64,000 nucleotides of DNA, from contig OY755242.1 of the NCBI GenBank assembly GCA_963576725.1, positions 5,436,240-5,500,239 on the forward strand. The letters are read 5' to 3'. This document shows, one piece after another, positions 47,262-59,500 of this stretch (the first letter of the stretch is position 1; each line of letters opens with the position of its first letter). This stretch comes from Azorinus chamasolen (lineage: Eukaryota > Mollusca > Bivalvia > Cardiida > Solecurtidae). Below the pieces are notes generated by a model that had not been told where the DNA came from, searched no databases, and saw only the letters and a program-made list of their open reading frames with translations. The position numbers and the translations under genes were made by a program.

Positions 47262-47490
47262 CCTTTCTATGGCTTTGAAAACAGAGTAGACCCAGATCAG
47301 ACGGTTCCTGTAGGAGTCGTCTGATTAGGGTCTGCTTTGTTTGCTGATGATACAATATGGATGTTATTCTACAGTTTCTGTCATAGCAAAATGCCCATGA
47401 TTATGTGCTATTATAGCTTATAGCAAATTAATGGAATTGATATTCATGACATCATTATTTCTTTCATCAATATTCATGGAGGAAAGGGTT
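47262..47490. mobile_element. piggyBac-like MITE, family A
   Basis: Hairpin GAAAACAGAGTAGACCCAGA with inverse AGGGTCTGCTTTGTTTGC; right end ATTCATGGAGGAAAGGGTT. Confidence 0.6.
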
Positions 47491-47972
47491 GAGTGGTATA
47501 ACCTCTGGACCAGGCCCAAGTTCACGAACTATCTCATGTTCAAGCTCAGCTAATCGCTCAACTTATCTCGTAACATTGCAACTATCCTACATATACACTT
47601 TTGGGGTCCATATAGTATGTAAGAAATAATGACCTCGTGAATAGGTATATGAGAAATGATGAATTATGAATACATGTACATTATTTTTGTCCATAGCAGA
47701 AATTATAGGATCTGATCGATATAATTCCATAAGCAAATAAAGCAGACCCTTGGACGGCTCCTAGAGGAGCCGCCTGATCTTGGTTTACACGTTCTCTCTT
47801 TGGAAAGGCGTGAGATAAAGGGTTAAAAACTATATTGTGTTGATATTTTGGTTTTGAAAACTTTGAGGTCAGATGCTAAATGACTTATACTTAATTCATT
47901 GCCTGAGCAAAATGTCGACAATGCCTACCTTATGCAATGTACAGAAATAATTCTTGTTTCTATTATGTTCAG

Positions 47973-48164
47973 GTATTCCGATGTGCCCTGCTGGTGCCCA
48001 GCACTTTACAGATGGGAACCAGACTTCATGTTACACATTCCATGTGCTACCACTCACGTGGTTTGACGCGGTCAAAACTTGTAAATCCGAAGCACCGAAT
48101 GGGCATCTTGTCAGCATCAATTCGAAGAGAGAAGAAGACTTTCTTGCGCAAGTGATCGCATCAG
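47973..48164 (+). CDS. MAM-lectin exon 7: C-type lectin domain, first half
   Basis: Acceptor ATGTTCAG ends at 47972, donor GTGCGG begins at 48165; 192 bases, phase 1 at both ends. It encodes CPAGAQHF, SCYTF, LTWFDAVKTCKS and GHLVSINSKREEDFL. This is the standard long-form C-type lectin pattern: Cys pair, W..A...C, then the GGHLVSI-like strand and E..FL helix. Confidence 0.9.
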
Positions 48165-48493
48165 GTGCGGGAAACCAAATTATGTATTTTTATATTTAGC
48201 TGCTCCATATTCTACCCAACACAGGTATAAAAATAATATCTCCTTGATACCGTATTCGATCTGGTGCTATTTTGACTACTGTCGATTCGATCAAGCTTTT
48301 TGAGAAACTAAGAACCAAGTATAAACAAGCTTGCACCCAGATCGGACTCCGAGTAACTCGGCTTCTCATCTGGATTCAAGCTGTATGCAGATGCTAGCCA
48401 TGCAGGTGATGAAGGTTTACTCATACATTTCCGCGACCTCTTTTACTTGACTATGGAGCAAATTGACCCAGATCAGATATTTTCCTGAAAGAG

Positions 48494-48709
48494 TCCCAGA
48501 TCAGGGTCTGCACCCTGTACTACACAGTCCCAGATCAGGGTCTGCACCCTGTACTACATCAATCAATGTAGAGTCCCAGATCAGGGTCTGCACCATGTAC
48601 TACATCAATCAATGTAGAGTCCCAGATCAGGGTCTGCACCCTGTACTACATCAATCAATGTAGAGTCCCAGATCAGGGTCTGCACCCTGTACTACATCAA
48701 TCAATGTAA
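48494..48709. repeat. Tandem repeat, ~46 bp unit
   Basis: Five units of GTCCCAGATCAGGGTCTGCA plus CCCTGTACTACATCAATCAATG. The first half of the unit is the family A hairpin sequence, so a MITE seeded the array. Confidence 0.85.
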
Positions 48710-49199
48710 GATAATTTCACTAGCTTATATTTGAATCCATCAAAGAAAAACTAAATAAATGTAGGATACTATACAAAGTACAGTACAGTGAAACCTGTCT
48801 TAATTAAGCGGTCATTTATTTATTGAACATACGTGTTATAAAAAGCTTAACCCTTTTTAAGAAATTAATGGCATCATGAGTATTACTTAGACTAATTGTT
48901 ATAATAGCACATGGGCACAGGACTTTTTACCATAGCAGAAGCTGTAGAATCATATCTATTTTATATCATAAGCAAACAGAGCAGACCCAGATCAGACGGC
49001 TCCTACAGGAGCTTTCTTATCAACTTTGTCCTCTATTAAGCTACCACCTGTTTAATGATTTCATTTTTAGACTTTAGTTTTACTGTAGACACAGCTCAGA
49101 CAGTTCATGCAGAAGCCGTCTGATCAGGGTCTGCTCTGTTTACTTTGGGGCATGTTTGGATCAGATTCTACAGTTTCTGCAAATATCAAAATAAAGTAC

Positions 49200-49449
49200 T
49201 TAACCCTTCTCTCGCTGAATTTTAAAATACAATTCTTCTTCTTTGCCCATGCCCTGTTGTATAATTACACATATCTTCACTATGTACACGAATGACGCTG
49301 TGAAATCCCTGCCGTGGGATGCACTGGTTGCACAATCAATTTGTAAATAGTGCAGACTCTGATGAGACAGCATCTGCAGGAGCTGTCTCATCTGGGTCTT
49401 CACTATTCAAAGGTAGGTATATTGACGTGTATAGCAAGCGAAGGGTTAA
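49200..49449. mobile_element. piggyBac-like MITE, family C
   Basis: TTAACCCTTCTCTCGC to GCGAAGGGTTAA; over 85 percent similar by eye to 17221-17470. Confidence 0.7.
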
Positions 49450-49734
49450 TGTTCATGATAGCATTGTTTTTACAATAATATTCATCACGTAAAGGGTTAA
49501 AGAACTGTGTACATGTAATTGCGTAAAGAAACTTTTTTTTGGTATTAAATAGAATATTAATTCGATACAATATAACCTCACCTTATGTCGAAAGAACTCC
49601 ACACCTGAGACAGGTGAATGCTCTCTCCTATACCATTGGCCTCTGTAACAGACTACTAACAAGTGGGTGTCCTTCTGTTCATGCACAGTTTACGCAAGAG
49701 GTATACGCTAAAATGCATTGAATCAGTCAGATAT

Positions 49735-50124
49735 CAGGTGCGGATTTAGAGGGGGCGTAGGCGACGTACGCCCCCCCCCCTAAAAGTGCCAAAACTTTTT
49801 TTTAGTAATATCTTAGATCTATAAACAATAAAACCTCTCTATAACGACCACTAAATTGTGTTAATCATTTGGTAATTAGAGCAGGTGGCTGCTTAAAGCA
49901 AGGTGAAAGTAAAACAGAACGCTCCCATAGGAGCGTTCTGTTTTACTTCCACCTTGCTTTAAGCAACAACATGCCCTTAACACAGCTCTTTTTCAACAGG
50001 TATTACAAACACACTATTTATTTACATCATCAAACATAAAAATCTACGCCCCCTCCCCTTCCAATAAATTTCTACGCCCCCCCCCCCCCCCCCCCCCTTA
50101 TCTGAAATCCTGGATCCGCACCTG
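49735..50124. mobile_element. Small hAT-type element, 390 bp, with a 5 bp target duplication
   Basis: Ends CAGGTGCGGATTTAGA and inverted CAGGTGCGGATCCAGG are flanked by GATAT at 49730-49734 and 50125-50129. It contains C-tracts and a nested pogo-like MITE (49828-49990). Its GGGGGCGTAGGCGACGTACG subterminal block matches the 35939 element. Confidence 0.78.
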
Positions 50125-50155
50125 GATATATAGATAAAGGTGCGTATCCAAATAC

Positions 50156-50395
50156 TAAAATCATATTTCTCCACCAAACCCTATACTATGACTACGTTTT
50201 AATCGTATTTCTCCACCAAACCCTATTCTATGACCACGTTTTAATCGTATTTCTCCACCAACCCCTATTCTATGACCACGTTTTAATCGCATTTCTCCAT
50301 CAAACCCTATACTGTGACCACCTTTTAGAATCGTCGCTTCGAGACGATTCTATAGAGTGGTCACAGTACATGTATAGGGTTTGGTGGCGAAATAT
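50156..50395. repeat. 42 bp tandem repeat ending in a hairpin
   Basis: Four units of ATTTCTCCACCAAACCCTAT with CTATGACCACGTTTTAATCG, followed by a GAATCGTCGCTTCGAGACGATTC hairpin and one inverted unit. Confidence 0.75.
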
Positions 50396-50935
50396 GATTC
50401 TTGAAAAGATTTAAGTTTATGCATCTTATCTGGAACTCTGAATAGTTCCAATTATGTAAAACGGTAACAAGGTCCGCCATATTTTGATATATTTACATTC
50501 TCGGTTTAATTTTATTTACATGGGTCACCATGTATAGTATTCCTAAATAGCACAAAAACGACTTAAAATAAAAAATATATTTTGCTAGGAAGCATAGCAT
50601 ACACATGACTTGTTTGTAACAGAGGTGAATGGGGAATCCCAAATGAATGAGGAGAAAGTGTATGACCTGAAGTGGAAATCGTTTCTGTCCCTCGTCGACC
50701 CGATATCTCTTATTATGTCATGTTGCTGTCCGACCATACATGTTTGGTGTCGTCGTTTGTCGATCGACCGCCGCATAAGCCAACTTGAAGGCGTCATTAA
50801 ATTATTTGTCTTGATTTGAGACTATTTTAGATTTGATTATATACTGTTTGTCATATTGTGGCATGATTGACTTGTTATTATTTAACAATACTACAACGTT
50901 AGTAATTACCGGGTGGAATAATCACCAGGTAACGA

Positions 50936-51181
50936 TTAAACAATTATTGCACAAATACGCATTTCTACGTCTTTGTAAACAGAGCAGACCCAGATCTGAC
51001 GGCTCTTATAGGAGCCGTCTTATCAGGGTCGGCTCTGTTTACTTATAAAATACTATTGATATGATTATACAGTTTCTGTCATAGTGTGTTCCTTTGCCTA
51101 TGTGCCATAATAAAAAATAATGTAGTTATACTTTATGATGTCATTATTTCTGACATAAATATTCATGGGGTTAAGGGTTAA
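50936..51181. mobile_element. piggyBac-like MITE, family A, just before exon 8
   Basis: Hairpin GACGGCTCTTATAGGAGCCG in AACAGAGCAGACCCAGA arms; right end ATGGGGTTAAGGGTTAA. It ends 39 bases before the exon 8 acceptor. Confidence 0.65.
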
Positions 51182-51220
51182 ACATGTTTTACCATTATTC
51201 TATTACTCTTTATGTTACAG

Positions 51221-51459
51221 TATCGAACTCAAATGCATGGTACACAAGCGGTAATGACGAGGAGATAGAAGGACAGTTCAAGTGGACGGACACTGGTTAT
51301 CCATACTCGCTCAGCTACACTAACTGGTTGCCCGCGCAACCGGATGACGTCAACAACACACAGCAGTGCCTCGCTATGGAACAGAGTGGTGCCGGATACC
51401 AGTGGAATGACGTGAACTGTGACACAAAATACTCCTACATTTGTGAAATACATATGTAA
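51221..51459 (+). CDS. MAM-lectin exon 8: C-type lectin domain, second half, and stop
   Basis: Acceptor TATGTTACAG ends at 51220; stop TAA at 51457-51459; 239 bases. It encodes FKWTDTG, YTNWLPAQPDD, CLAME, YQWNDVNC and YSYICE. QPD is the galactose-type calcium/sugar loop and WND the second calcium site. The three late Cys complete the usual disulfides. The protein ends six residues after the last Cys-Glu, so the lectin domain is C-terminal with no membrane anchor. Confidence 0.9.
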
Positions 51460-51503
51460 TATAACTATACAAATGTTTGGTACCTTAATGTGAAAGAAGG
51501 GGC

Positions 51504-51509
51504 AATAAA
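51504..51509 (+). promoter_or_regulatory. Poly(A) signal AATAAA of the MAM-lectin gene
   Basis: The first AATAAA after the stop codon, 45 bases downstream, suggests a very short 3' untranslated region. A piggyBac-like MITE starts at 51619. Confidence 0.5.
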
Positions 51510-51618
51510 ATCACGTCTAAATACCGTTAAATGGTACAGTGCAATGCCACTACATGTATCTACAATACTATGCCCTCTGTAAAAGCATAAAATACGTATA
51601 CCTTTACGGAGTAAAGGC

Positions 51619-51819
51619 TTAACCCTTTCCCTGATATTGACGACTTTTGACGACCTTGTTTAAGTCACTTTGTGAAACCATTGGAGCAAATGCTCTATTT
51701 ATCACAATGGTTTCAAACTACAATCTTCTAAAATTTTCCTTTTTTCTTATTACTGCTCCTTTTCGGTGGATTAATTCCAAGATGTTGTATCTAAAATAGC
51801 CTTTGAGGTAAAGGCTTAA
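51619..51819. mobile_element. piggyBac-like MITE, family B
   Basis: TTAACCCTTTCCCTGATATTG at the left, TTTGAGGTAAAGGCTTAA at the right. The left hairpin arm is mostly lost. Confidence 0.65.
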
Positions 51820-53396
51820 ACTCCGATCTGGTACTAAAAATCCGATTCATTGAAGTTATTGAGAATTAGATCGAATGATTGGATGGAAAGTGTTGGTCCT
51901 AATGCGATAGCGACTAACTTGTTGTCTCAACTGGACCCAAGCTGATTGCAAATTGTAAACAAGGTCAAGATAGGTATGTATTTATTCCTTATACATGTAT
52001 TTATGCATGTAAATGTCTTTTGACTCCCTTGTCAACAGAGTTGACCTAAATCAGGACAAGTTTACTTTGTTTACCTAGGGAATTATATATAGATCTGTTT
52101 CTGAGATCTGATTCTGCCAGAGTCATACAATCCTGTTTCATCATTATTGCATTAAACGTGCTATTGTACTCCCGATTACCCGTGTGTTATCATGTATTAT
52201 CAATGCGATTCCCATGCCCATGCGCTGATGTTGACCGGTTTTTGTATTCTTTGCGTAAGCAAAAGAATACAAAGTTATAGGTGTATTCTCGCGTCTGCCA
52301 TATGCTACTCTCGCCAACCTGACAATCGCCATTCCACAGGGCAGTCTAGTACACGTTATTGACGTGCATTCGATAGATTAAAAGGCGTTTATTAACATGA
52401 TATCCAGAAATAATCAAGGTATACTATTTCTGACATGAAAATGCTTCGTAGCGTTAGCTTTTGTTTAGTATGTGTACGAAAGTCCACAAAATGTAGTCAT
52501 GTGTAAGGGCTGCGCACGAATATACAAATATTAGGCTCCAGGCGAAACCACGTGACCATAATATGAATGAAATTATTCTGCCAGAGGATACTCAATGAAT
52601 AAGGAAGTGCGCGTCGGATGACCTTATGCAAGCGATTAGGTAATCACACCTATAACTTCGAGTGGTCAGTTTGATAAGCATAGCGGGAAACGGCCGAAAT
52701 GTCAGTTGCATCTGATCACTCACGAAAAAGAGTGTTAGATCTAATTCTTTCCCTTCTAGTTCTAGACCCGCTATTTTATGCCAAATATCAGAAATTTCTG
52801 CAACGCTTTGATAATTATACCTTTGCGAGGCCTGACGTAAACAATGGTAGTAGTCATGTGATCAACCATCCACGTTTGTACTGTATGATACGTCATCGAT
52901 GACATATCATAGACTCTTTTCGACTTTGTACTATAGCATTTTTGCTGAGACTAGATCAACGATGCAAATGTTTAGAGGCAATAAGACACTTCTTAAAATG
53001 AAATCCCTTGTAAAAGGTACTTAATACAATAAAAGTTCGTTTACAATGACCGACTTTCAAATTCTATGGCCGTCCTTTTCCATACACAATCAGAAAGATG
53101 TTTGTAACTGTAGTCTATTTAACCTGATTGAGACTCCTAAATCAAGTGAAAGCTAGATAGGTTAGATGCACCATGCATGTCGTCCTGTGTGTATTGCACA
53201 CTTACACAAATGGCTTCATAAACTCGGACTGGCTAATCAAATGACGTAAAAACCAAAACGGTTTCCCGGTCACAGCAAAAATAGAATGAACCGTACAAAA
53301 ACTGTATGTAATTTTTTTGGGTTGTATTTCAAACAATTAAATGAACACAGGAAAGCAGAAAAATGTTTTATCCACGAATAGCGACAATACACAATT
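51820..53396. other. Intergenic spacer with no gene
   Basis: A GATGAGACGCC-type hairpin trace near 51930. Short inverted repeats AAAGTTATAGGTGT (52273) and ACACCTATAACTT (52645) may bound a decayed element. No coding signal. Confidence 0.45.
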
Positions 53397-53513
53397 TTGG
53401 GCAATAACATCAGCAGTATCCCTACGGACTTGCCCTCTTCCTTCGGCCTCGGGACAACAACAGTCCCGCGGGACACTGCGGATGTTATTGCCCGAAAACA
53501 CGTGTATTAACCC
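53397..53513. mobile_element. Palindromic element, CAATAACATCTGCAGTG family
   Basis: Arms GGGCAATAACATCAGCAGT and inverse, ending AACACGTGTATTAACCCT. Confidence 0.65.
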
Positions 53514-54210
53514 TCTATTATATACATTCAGCTAATACATATTCATGATGCTATCATTTCATAAACACTCATGAGGGAAAAGTTAACAACGTAAAGTTAA
53601 CATTTATATACAATTTGTGATTTTCCTTCTCTTTGTTTCGTTGCGTGTTTTTCTCACGACTACTAATTAGTTTATGATGACATTTAACTAAAGAATCCAT
53701 GGCAACTTATACATGAATAAACTCTATTTATATCCTGACTGACATTTGCATATAGACAGTTTGTATACAGGCGAGGTGCCAAGTAATTCGGCCTCTCTAC
53801 AGGATCCAAGCTGTTTGACATCCGGTCAATAGTTTCTATAAGCTTGAACAAAACGGAAGTACGTTACAATTACAGTAAAATCAAGATTATTCGAACACTC
53901 AAATACGTACTATCATTATCGATCCTCTAGGAGCTTTCTCTATGACTTTCACCATCCATTAAGCAGTCCCTGCCTAAAGAGGTCTAAATTCGTCTATACT
54001 TTGGTTCAATTGTGACCATTCAAAAGCTTGAGAACGAACTCAGACTCAACTAAAAAGCTTTATAAGCATGGATCCAGAAAGCAAACATAAACATTAACGC
54101 TTTACTTCATTTCGCCTTCTTTACCAATGCCCTGTTGTATAATTACATATATCCTCACGGTGTACAAGTATTTCGCTGTGCAATTACTGCTGTGGAGTGG
54201 AGGTGTTATC

Positions 54211-54940
54211 AGGTTTGCTAAAGTAGGTCCAAAATTCTTAATATTTTACTGACCTACTGTCATATCAACCAGGATTCAATTTAGATATCTCTGATGTACT
54301 TTAATATCTGATTGGTAGCACCGTGTAGACGAAACACTTTTCTTTCTAAATATTACTTTGTTTTGTGGGGACAACACGAATAAGGCCCAAGAACATTGTT
54401 CTCGGGTCACAATTTCATACTACACCTACTAACCAGGAATACTGAGAATTGCACGAGAATAGAATAACGTAGAGTAAAGATAAGAACAATTCATGTACGA
54501 TTTACAGCGAACAAAAATTGGTTGATAAATAAAATATATGATTAAAACCAACCGGAATACAATATTACTGATTTCATGCGTTGACCCAGAAGGGATTTAG
54601 TTTGTAGTTCCCATCTGGAATATTTTACAATTATGGTTATCAAAGGAACAGGGTTCAGTGTCAAAAAATAAGTGTCATAAATAATAAACAATACTACTAT
54701 TACTTCCCGGTGTACGGGTGTGATTCGATTCCACCCGGGGAAGAAGCGCCCAAATCCGCCTTACAGTGCGAGACACGAATCACTAATTAATATCTTTTTG
54801 AAAACAGTGCAGACCCATATTAGAGGGCTCTTAGAAGAGCCATATCATAAGGTTCTGCACTGCTTGTAATGTTGTACATGTTTCGTCAGAATAAATTCAT
54901 AGGCTTGACCTGTTTGAATTTTTAAATATTTTGAATTTTG
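54211..54940. other. Intergenic spacer with no gene
   Basis: A family A-like hairpin (GAAAACAGTGCAGACCC and inverse) at 54800-54865. Otherwise nothing recognised. Confidence 0.45.
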
Positions 54941-54949
54941 AAATACAGG

Positions 54950-55172
54950 AAAACCTCTCTATAACGACCACTAAATTGTGCTAATTAGGGCATGTTGATG
55001 GTTAAAGCAAGGTGAAAGTAAAACAGAACGCTCCTATAGGAGCTTTCTGTTTTACTTTCACGTTGCTTTATGTAGCAACCTGTCTTTAACACAAACGTTT
55101 GATGTAATTTAGTGGCCGTTATAAGGAGATTTTACTGTAATTAAGTGGCCATTATAGAGAGGTTTTACTGTA
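54950..55172. mobile_element. pogo-like MITE with a duplicated right end
   Basis: AGGAAAACCTCTCTATAACG at the left. The right terminal repeat occurs twice in tandem (ending near 55138 and 55172). Inner hairpin AGAACGCTCCTATAGGAG. Confidence 0.7.
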
Positions 55173-55302
55173 GACCATTTGAACATGCAGCGTTGTAAGG
55201 GTTAAACTATTCATAATGAAATGTTTAATAGGAAATGCGATAAATAATCTAAACCTCAGTTCTAGTATGGGGAAAAGATCCAGTTGGGTCGCTTAGAGCA
55301 AG

Positions 55303-55452
55303 ATATGTGTTAAAAGTCGGACTCTAATGCGACAGGTGTCTATGTGTTAAGATTCGGACTCTAATGCGACAGGTGTCTATGTGTTAAGATTCGGACTCTA
55401 ATGCGACATGTGTCTTTGTGTTCAGATTCGGATTCTAATGCGACAGTTGCCT
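55303..55452. repeat. Tandem repeat, 4 x 37 bp
   Basis: Units of GTGTTAAGATTCGGACTCTA plus ATGCGACAGGTGTCTAT; outer copies slightly diverged. Confidence 0.85.
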
Positions 55453-55827
55453 TTTCGTGCGTTCAGCTGCTTTTCAACAAACTATTCCAGACTTTGTGAC
55501 AAAACAGTAAAATCCCACTATAGCAAACACCAAACCAAGAAATAATTTGAGGTCTAAAAGGCAGATGATAGCTCAATGCAGGGCGAAAATCATGCAAAAT
55601 AAACTCCTGTAGGAACTTTCTGTATTACTTTTGAACACCTTCCTTTAAACCCTCCCCTCATATAAACGCCTTTCACGCACTTGCAAACAGAGTAGACCCA
55701 GATCAGAAGTCACGTTTAGGACATAAAGATCCTTTTTGTTTGATAATGCAGCTGTTCTACTAGTGTGTGATCGAAAGTCGAACTCTAAATCATTTCACAT
55801 ATTGCATTATCATATCTATGAATCGTT

Positions 55828-56078
55828 TTAACCCATTCCCTCATATTGGCGACTTTTGACGACACCGTAAAATACTCTTTGTGAAACCATTGTGATAAAC
55901 ACTGTGAAACTATTGTGATAAATAGAGCATTTGCTTCTATAGGAGCAACTGCTCTATTTATTACAATGGTTTCAAACTACAAAATTCTAAAAGTTTCCTT
56001 TTCTCTAGTTAATGCTCCTTTTCGGTAGATTTATTCAAAGAGGTTGTATCTAAAAATAGCCTATAAGGTAATGGTTAA
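55828..56078. mobile_element. piggyBac-like MITE, family B, best copy
   Basis: TTAACCCATTCCCTCATATTG to TAAGGTAATGGTTAA. Core GAGCATTTGCTTCTATAGGA and inverse. A half copy is at about 15690-15824. Confidence 0.7.
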
Positions 56079-56513
56079 AGATCAACATTAAGTAATTTCC
56101 ATGTAACAAATAGGTATAGGATTTAATCTTTATACCGCTATGAGCGACTTGGCTCGTACTTGCAAACATCTTGCATCCACATGAGACACTTCAGGATCCA
56201 AGTTTATATGCTTCAAATTCGAAACAGCGTTTAAAATGTTTGTATGTTGCTAGTGCACCGCTACTATCGATATTCTCATCTCAAACTTGTATAAAACCAT
56301 CCACCAATCTTTATTTAGATATTTTTTGAAATGATTTCGGTTTTACAATTTTTGGATCCCTCCAAACATCAGCAAAACCATTATTTACTAGTAATGCTTA
56401 AATATGTGTAACCAACGTACAAAATGAGTCATGTCCGAAACACTACATACAGGACAAACAGCCACACGAACAGCAACACAAGGAATCAGCAAATGTACAT
56501 AACTATAAAAGTA

Positions 56514-59500
56514 CAAAAATGAGTCATGCAGGAAATACCACATACAGAACAAACACTCGCCCGAACAGCAACACAAGGAAACAGCAAATGTACATGGGTA
56601 GAAAAAACAACAAGAGACGCACAAAGACAAAACAAACATTCAATAGGAGGAAGATGGAAGTACCGCCTTGGAACGGTCAGTGACAAAAGTCACCGGGGGT
56701 TTAAACCGGTTTATGGGCGCCCAACCTCACCCTTATTCCATCCCCATCCTAAAAGACAAACAGTGTAAATAAACGTATCCCCTCTCCGACTAATCTACAA
56801 CAACCGCGACAGCAAATACAGTGGTAAAGTGCATGTATAACAAAAAAAACATTTAATTGAACATACTGTATCCACCTATCGCTAGTGTACTCAATGATTG
56901 AGCTGCAAACAGAGTAACTGTAGAAAAGTAATAAAGGGTACGACAAAAATGAAATAGTACAGATATCCGACGTTCTCCTTCCATTTCTGGATTTAAGAGG
57001 TCGCCTTCATAGAGTACTAAACCTTTCTTGTCGGCGTACATGCAAAGAGGCCAGCGTGATTGCCAACTGTAAAAGGGTTCACAACCAAACATGCAGTATG
57101 TTGTAATAATACAGGATCATATCCCTTTTTAATGAATTGTTTTATATATTTGATGAACAAAGTGAGAAAATGGGTATGTCCAATAATTCTACGAAGTTTG
57201 TAAATCACATCACCATAAAATTCAGGATGTGAAATACCGTGTCGCAAAAGTACCTTGAGATTACATTTGTACTTGCCAATAAGCGAGAGATTTCGATAGT
57301 AAAATTTAGAGAAAGTTTTTCTTAGTTTATGGTATCTATATCCTTGTTTAAGCAGTTTTTCAGTTAAAATGAGATTTCGACTGTTAAAATCGTCAATAGA
57401 TGAACAAGCTCTAGCAAAACGAATAAGTTGAGATATATAAACCCCGTAAGATGGAGCACGGGGAACATCCCCGTCAAGATGAGGAAAATTTACAATATTA
57501 AAATCAAAATCATCTCTTTTGTCATATATTTTAGAAGAAATCATTCCATTATTAATTTTAAGGTCTAGGTCAAGAAACGCTGCATAATTGTCGGACGGGT
57601 TAGCTTTATTCAATTTGAGTTCTTTAGGATAAATTGTAGGAATCAGAGCATTAAAGAAAGGGTTATCTAAGTTAAAAATATCATCCAAATATCGACAAGT
57701 ATCATTGAAGGCTTTTATAACATCTTCTTGTGATTGAGGATTCAAACTCAACATGAAATCTCTCTCATAGCAGTACAAAAACAAATCTGCGACAAGTGGT
57801 GCACAATTCGTACCCATGGGAATACCAATTACCTGACGGTATATAGCATTCCCATAACGTACAAATATGTTGTCCAAAAGAAAGGTTAGTGCTTCGCAAA
57901 CTTCTGAGCAAGTCCAATTGGTGTAATACTTCATTTGCTCGTCAGTAAAGAAAGCTTTTTCAGCATTACATGCCAAGAATGATGTTTTTTCTCGGGCAAA
58001 TACTTTCTGGATCAAGTTAGTAAGCTTATCCTTAATTAAAACATGAGGAAGAGTTGTGTACAGAGTAGAAAAATCGTACGTGCTTACAGTGGATGCAAGA
58101 TACCTTTTGTTCTTAAGTTTGTTTAAGACTTCTGAAGAGTTCTTAATAGACCAGAAGAGATTTATTCCAGAATTTTCATAAGTCTTATCACAGTAAAATC
58201 TTAAATGTTCCTTTACCTTCGTTAAGCAAGAAGTCAAAAGTATAGACAATTTAGTAGTTGTACATGAACTAGAATTTGCAATGAAACGCGCTTTATATGG
58301 TTTTTTATGTAGTTTTGGTAACCAATACATAGTAGGAAGTTTATGTTGTGTAATTTTAATATCGGTTCCAAATTGTTCACACTTTTTGACATGGTCTGAA
58401 ATGATGGTCTTTTCGTCAGTGGTAACTGAAATGTATGACTTGGTATTAGTAATTTCCTGCTTCAAGACATCGATATAATGTAATCGTCAAATAATAATCA
58501 CATTATTTGATGCCTTATCAGCAGGAACAAAAACGTATTTTGAATGGAAATCCTGTAAACCCTTTTTAAGATGTCTAAATGAAGTTCTAGGTTTAGGTGG
58601 AAGAAGGTGTTTATTAGAGCTGTAAAAGGAAATGCGTTTATCAATTATATCAAAAATTAGTTTTTTCCAACAAGAAAGGGCAGTAGACTCAACATGTTCT
58701 CTTCGACACCATTTAATACTAAAATTTTGTAAAGCCTCCGCAATCTGAACTCGACAAGAGTTAAAATCTATCAAGGATGGTATTCTATATTTGGGACCTT
58801 TATTCAAAAGAGATCGTAGACGTTTATCTTTAATTATCTCAAAATTACCAGTAATCACATGACCAGCCGGAGAATAGCAAAATTTTGAGGTGGCGCAATC
58901 TCAATTATCAGGAATATTATCATTAATATTAAGGTCGGCCACAATTTTATTGTAGTTGAAAATTGTATTTCTGATGGGTTTGTTATATTTGTAGCAGATG
59001 ATAGGTGGTTCTGTATTTTTAAAGTATTTAGGAATAGTGTCAATTACATTTTTGTCTCTAAAAATACTTTGTAGGTCAATAAAATCAATACCTTTATTAA
59101 TAAAAGGAATTTTCAAGAAGAATCTTTGGTGTTCAGATAATTTGTCGATGTGCGGTCTGAGAACATGTAGAGTAAAGCTTTGTATCAAACTAGCAGTTCC
59201 TATGAGAGGATCTGATCGAAAAATAATTTTATCGGCTTGCTCGTCAATTTCTTTTAATGAACATATAGATAAGGAGGAAAGTCTAGAAAGCATGGCATGT
59301 TTACCCGAAATTAGGCGTAAAGTATGTAGATCAAGAAGAGTCAATTTCAAACGAGATTTTCGTTTAATATTACCATTCTTGCGAATGCCATGCGATCGAG
59401 ATTTGCGTTTTCTAATAGAAAAAATTGAAAAAATATCTATATCTGGTTCTTTTGAAATATTTCCAGTCTGGTAAATATTATCATTCAGTCCTAAAGGAAA

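Larger units (their letters stand above)
22678..51509 (+). other. MAM plus C-type lectin gene, exons 1-8 as visible (gene span)
   Basis: Eight exons join in one frame into 446 residues and a stop. Phases agree at every junction: 0/0, 1/1, 1/1, 0/0, 0/0, 1/1, 1/1. Residues 1-110 form a helix-rich stalk, about 115-303 a MAM domain (GHYLYID, RFWYTMYG, IAIDDLYV) and about 306-446 a C-type lectin domain with six Cys, QPD and WND. MAM domains mediate adhesion and self-association. A QPD lectin domain is expected to bind galactose-type sugars with calcium. Many N-glycosylation sequons (NMT, NES, NFT, NQT, NYT, NRT, NTS) suggest secretion. A likely role is a soluble or matrix pattern-recognition lectin. 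The signal-peptide exon is missing from view, so the true gene starts farther upstream. A poly(A) signal follows at 51504-51509. Confidence 0.82.

Noticed and set aside
54715..54790. tRNA-like B box (TGATTCGATTCC)
   Set aside because: No A box or cloverleaf arms could be folded around it.
56514..57016. SECIS element at a GTGAGGTTGGG...CCCGGTGAC fold on the minus strand
   Set aside because: The pairing relies on wobbles and is not kept in the other Naiad subfamily (950-990, 23790-23830); left for a covariance search.
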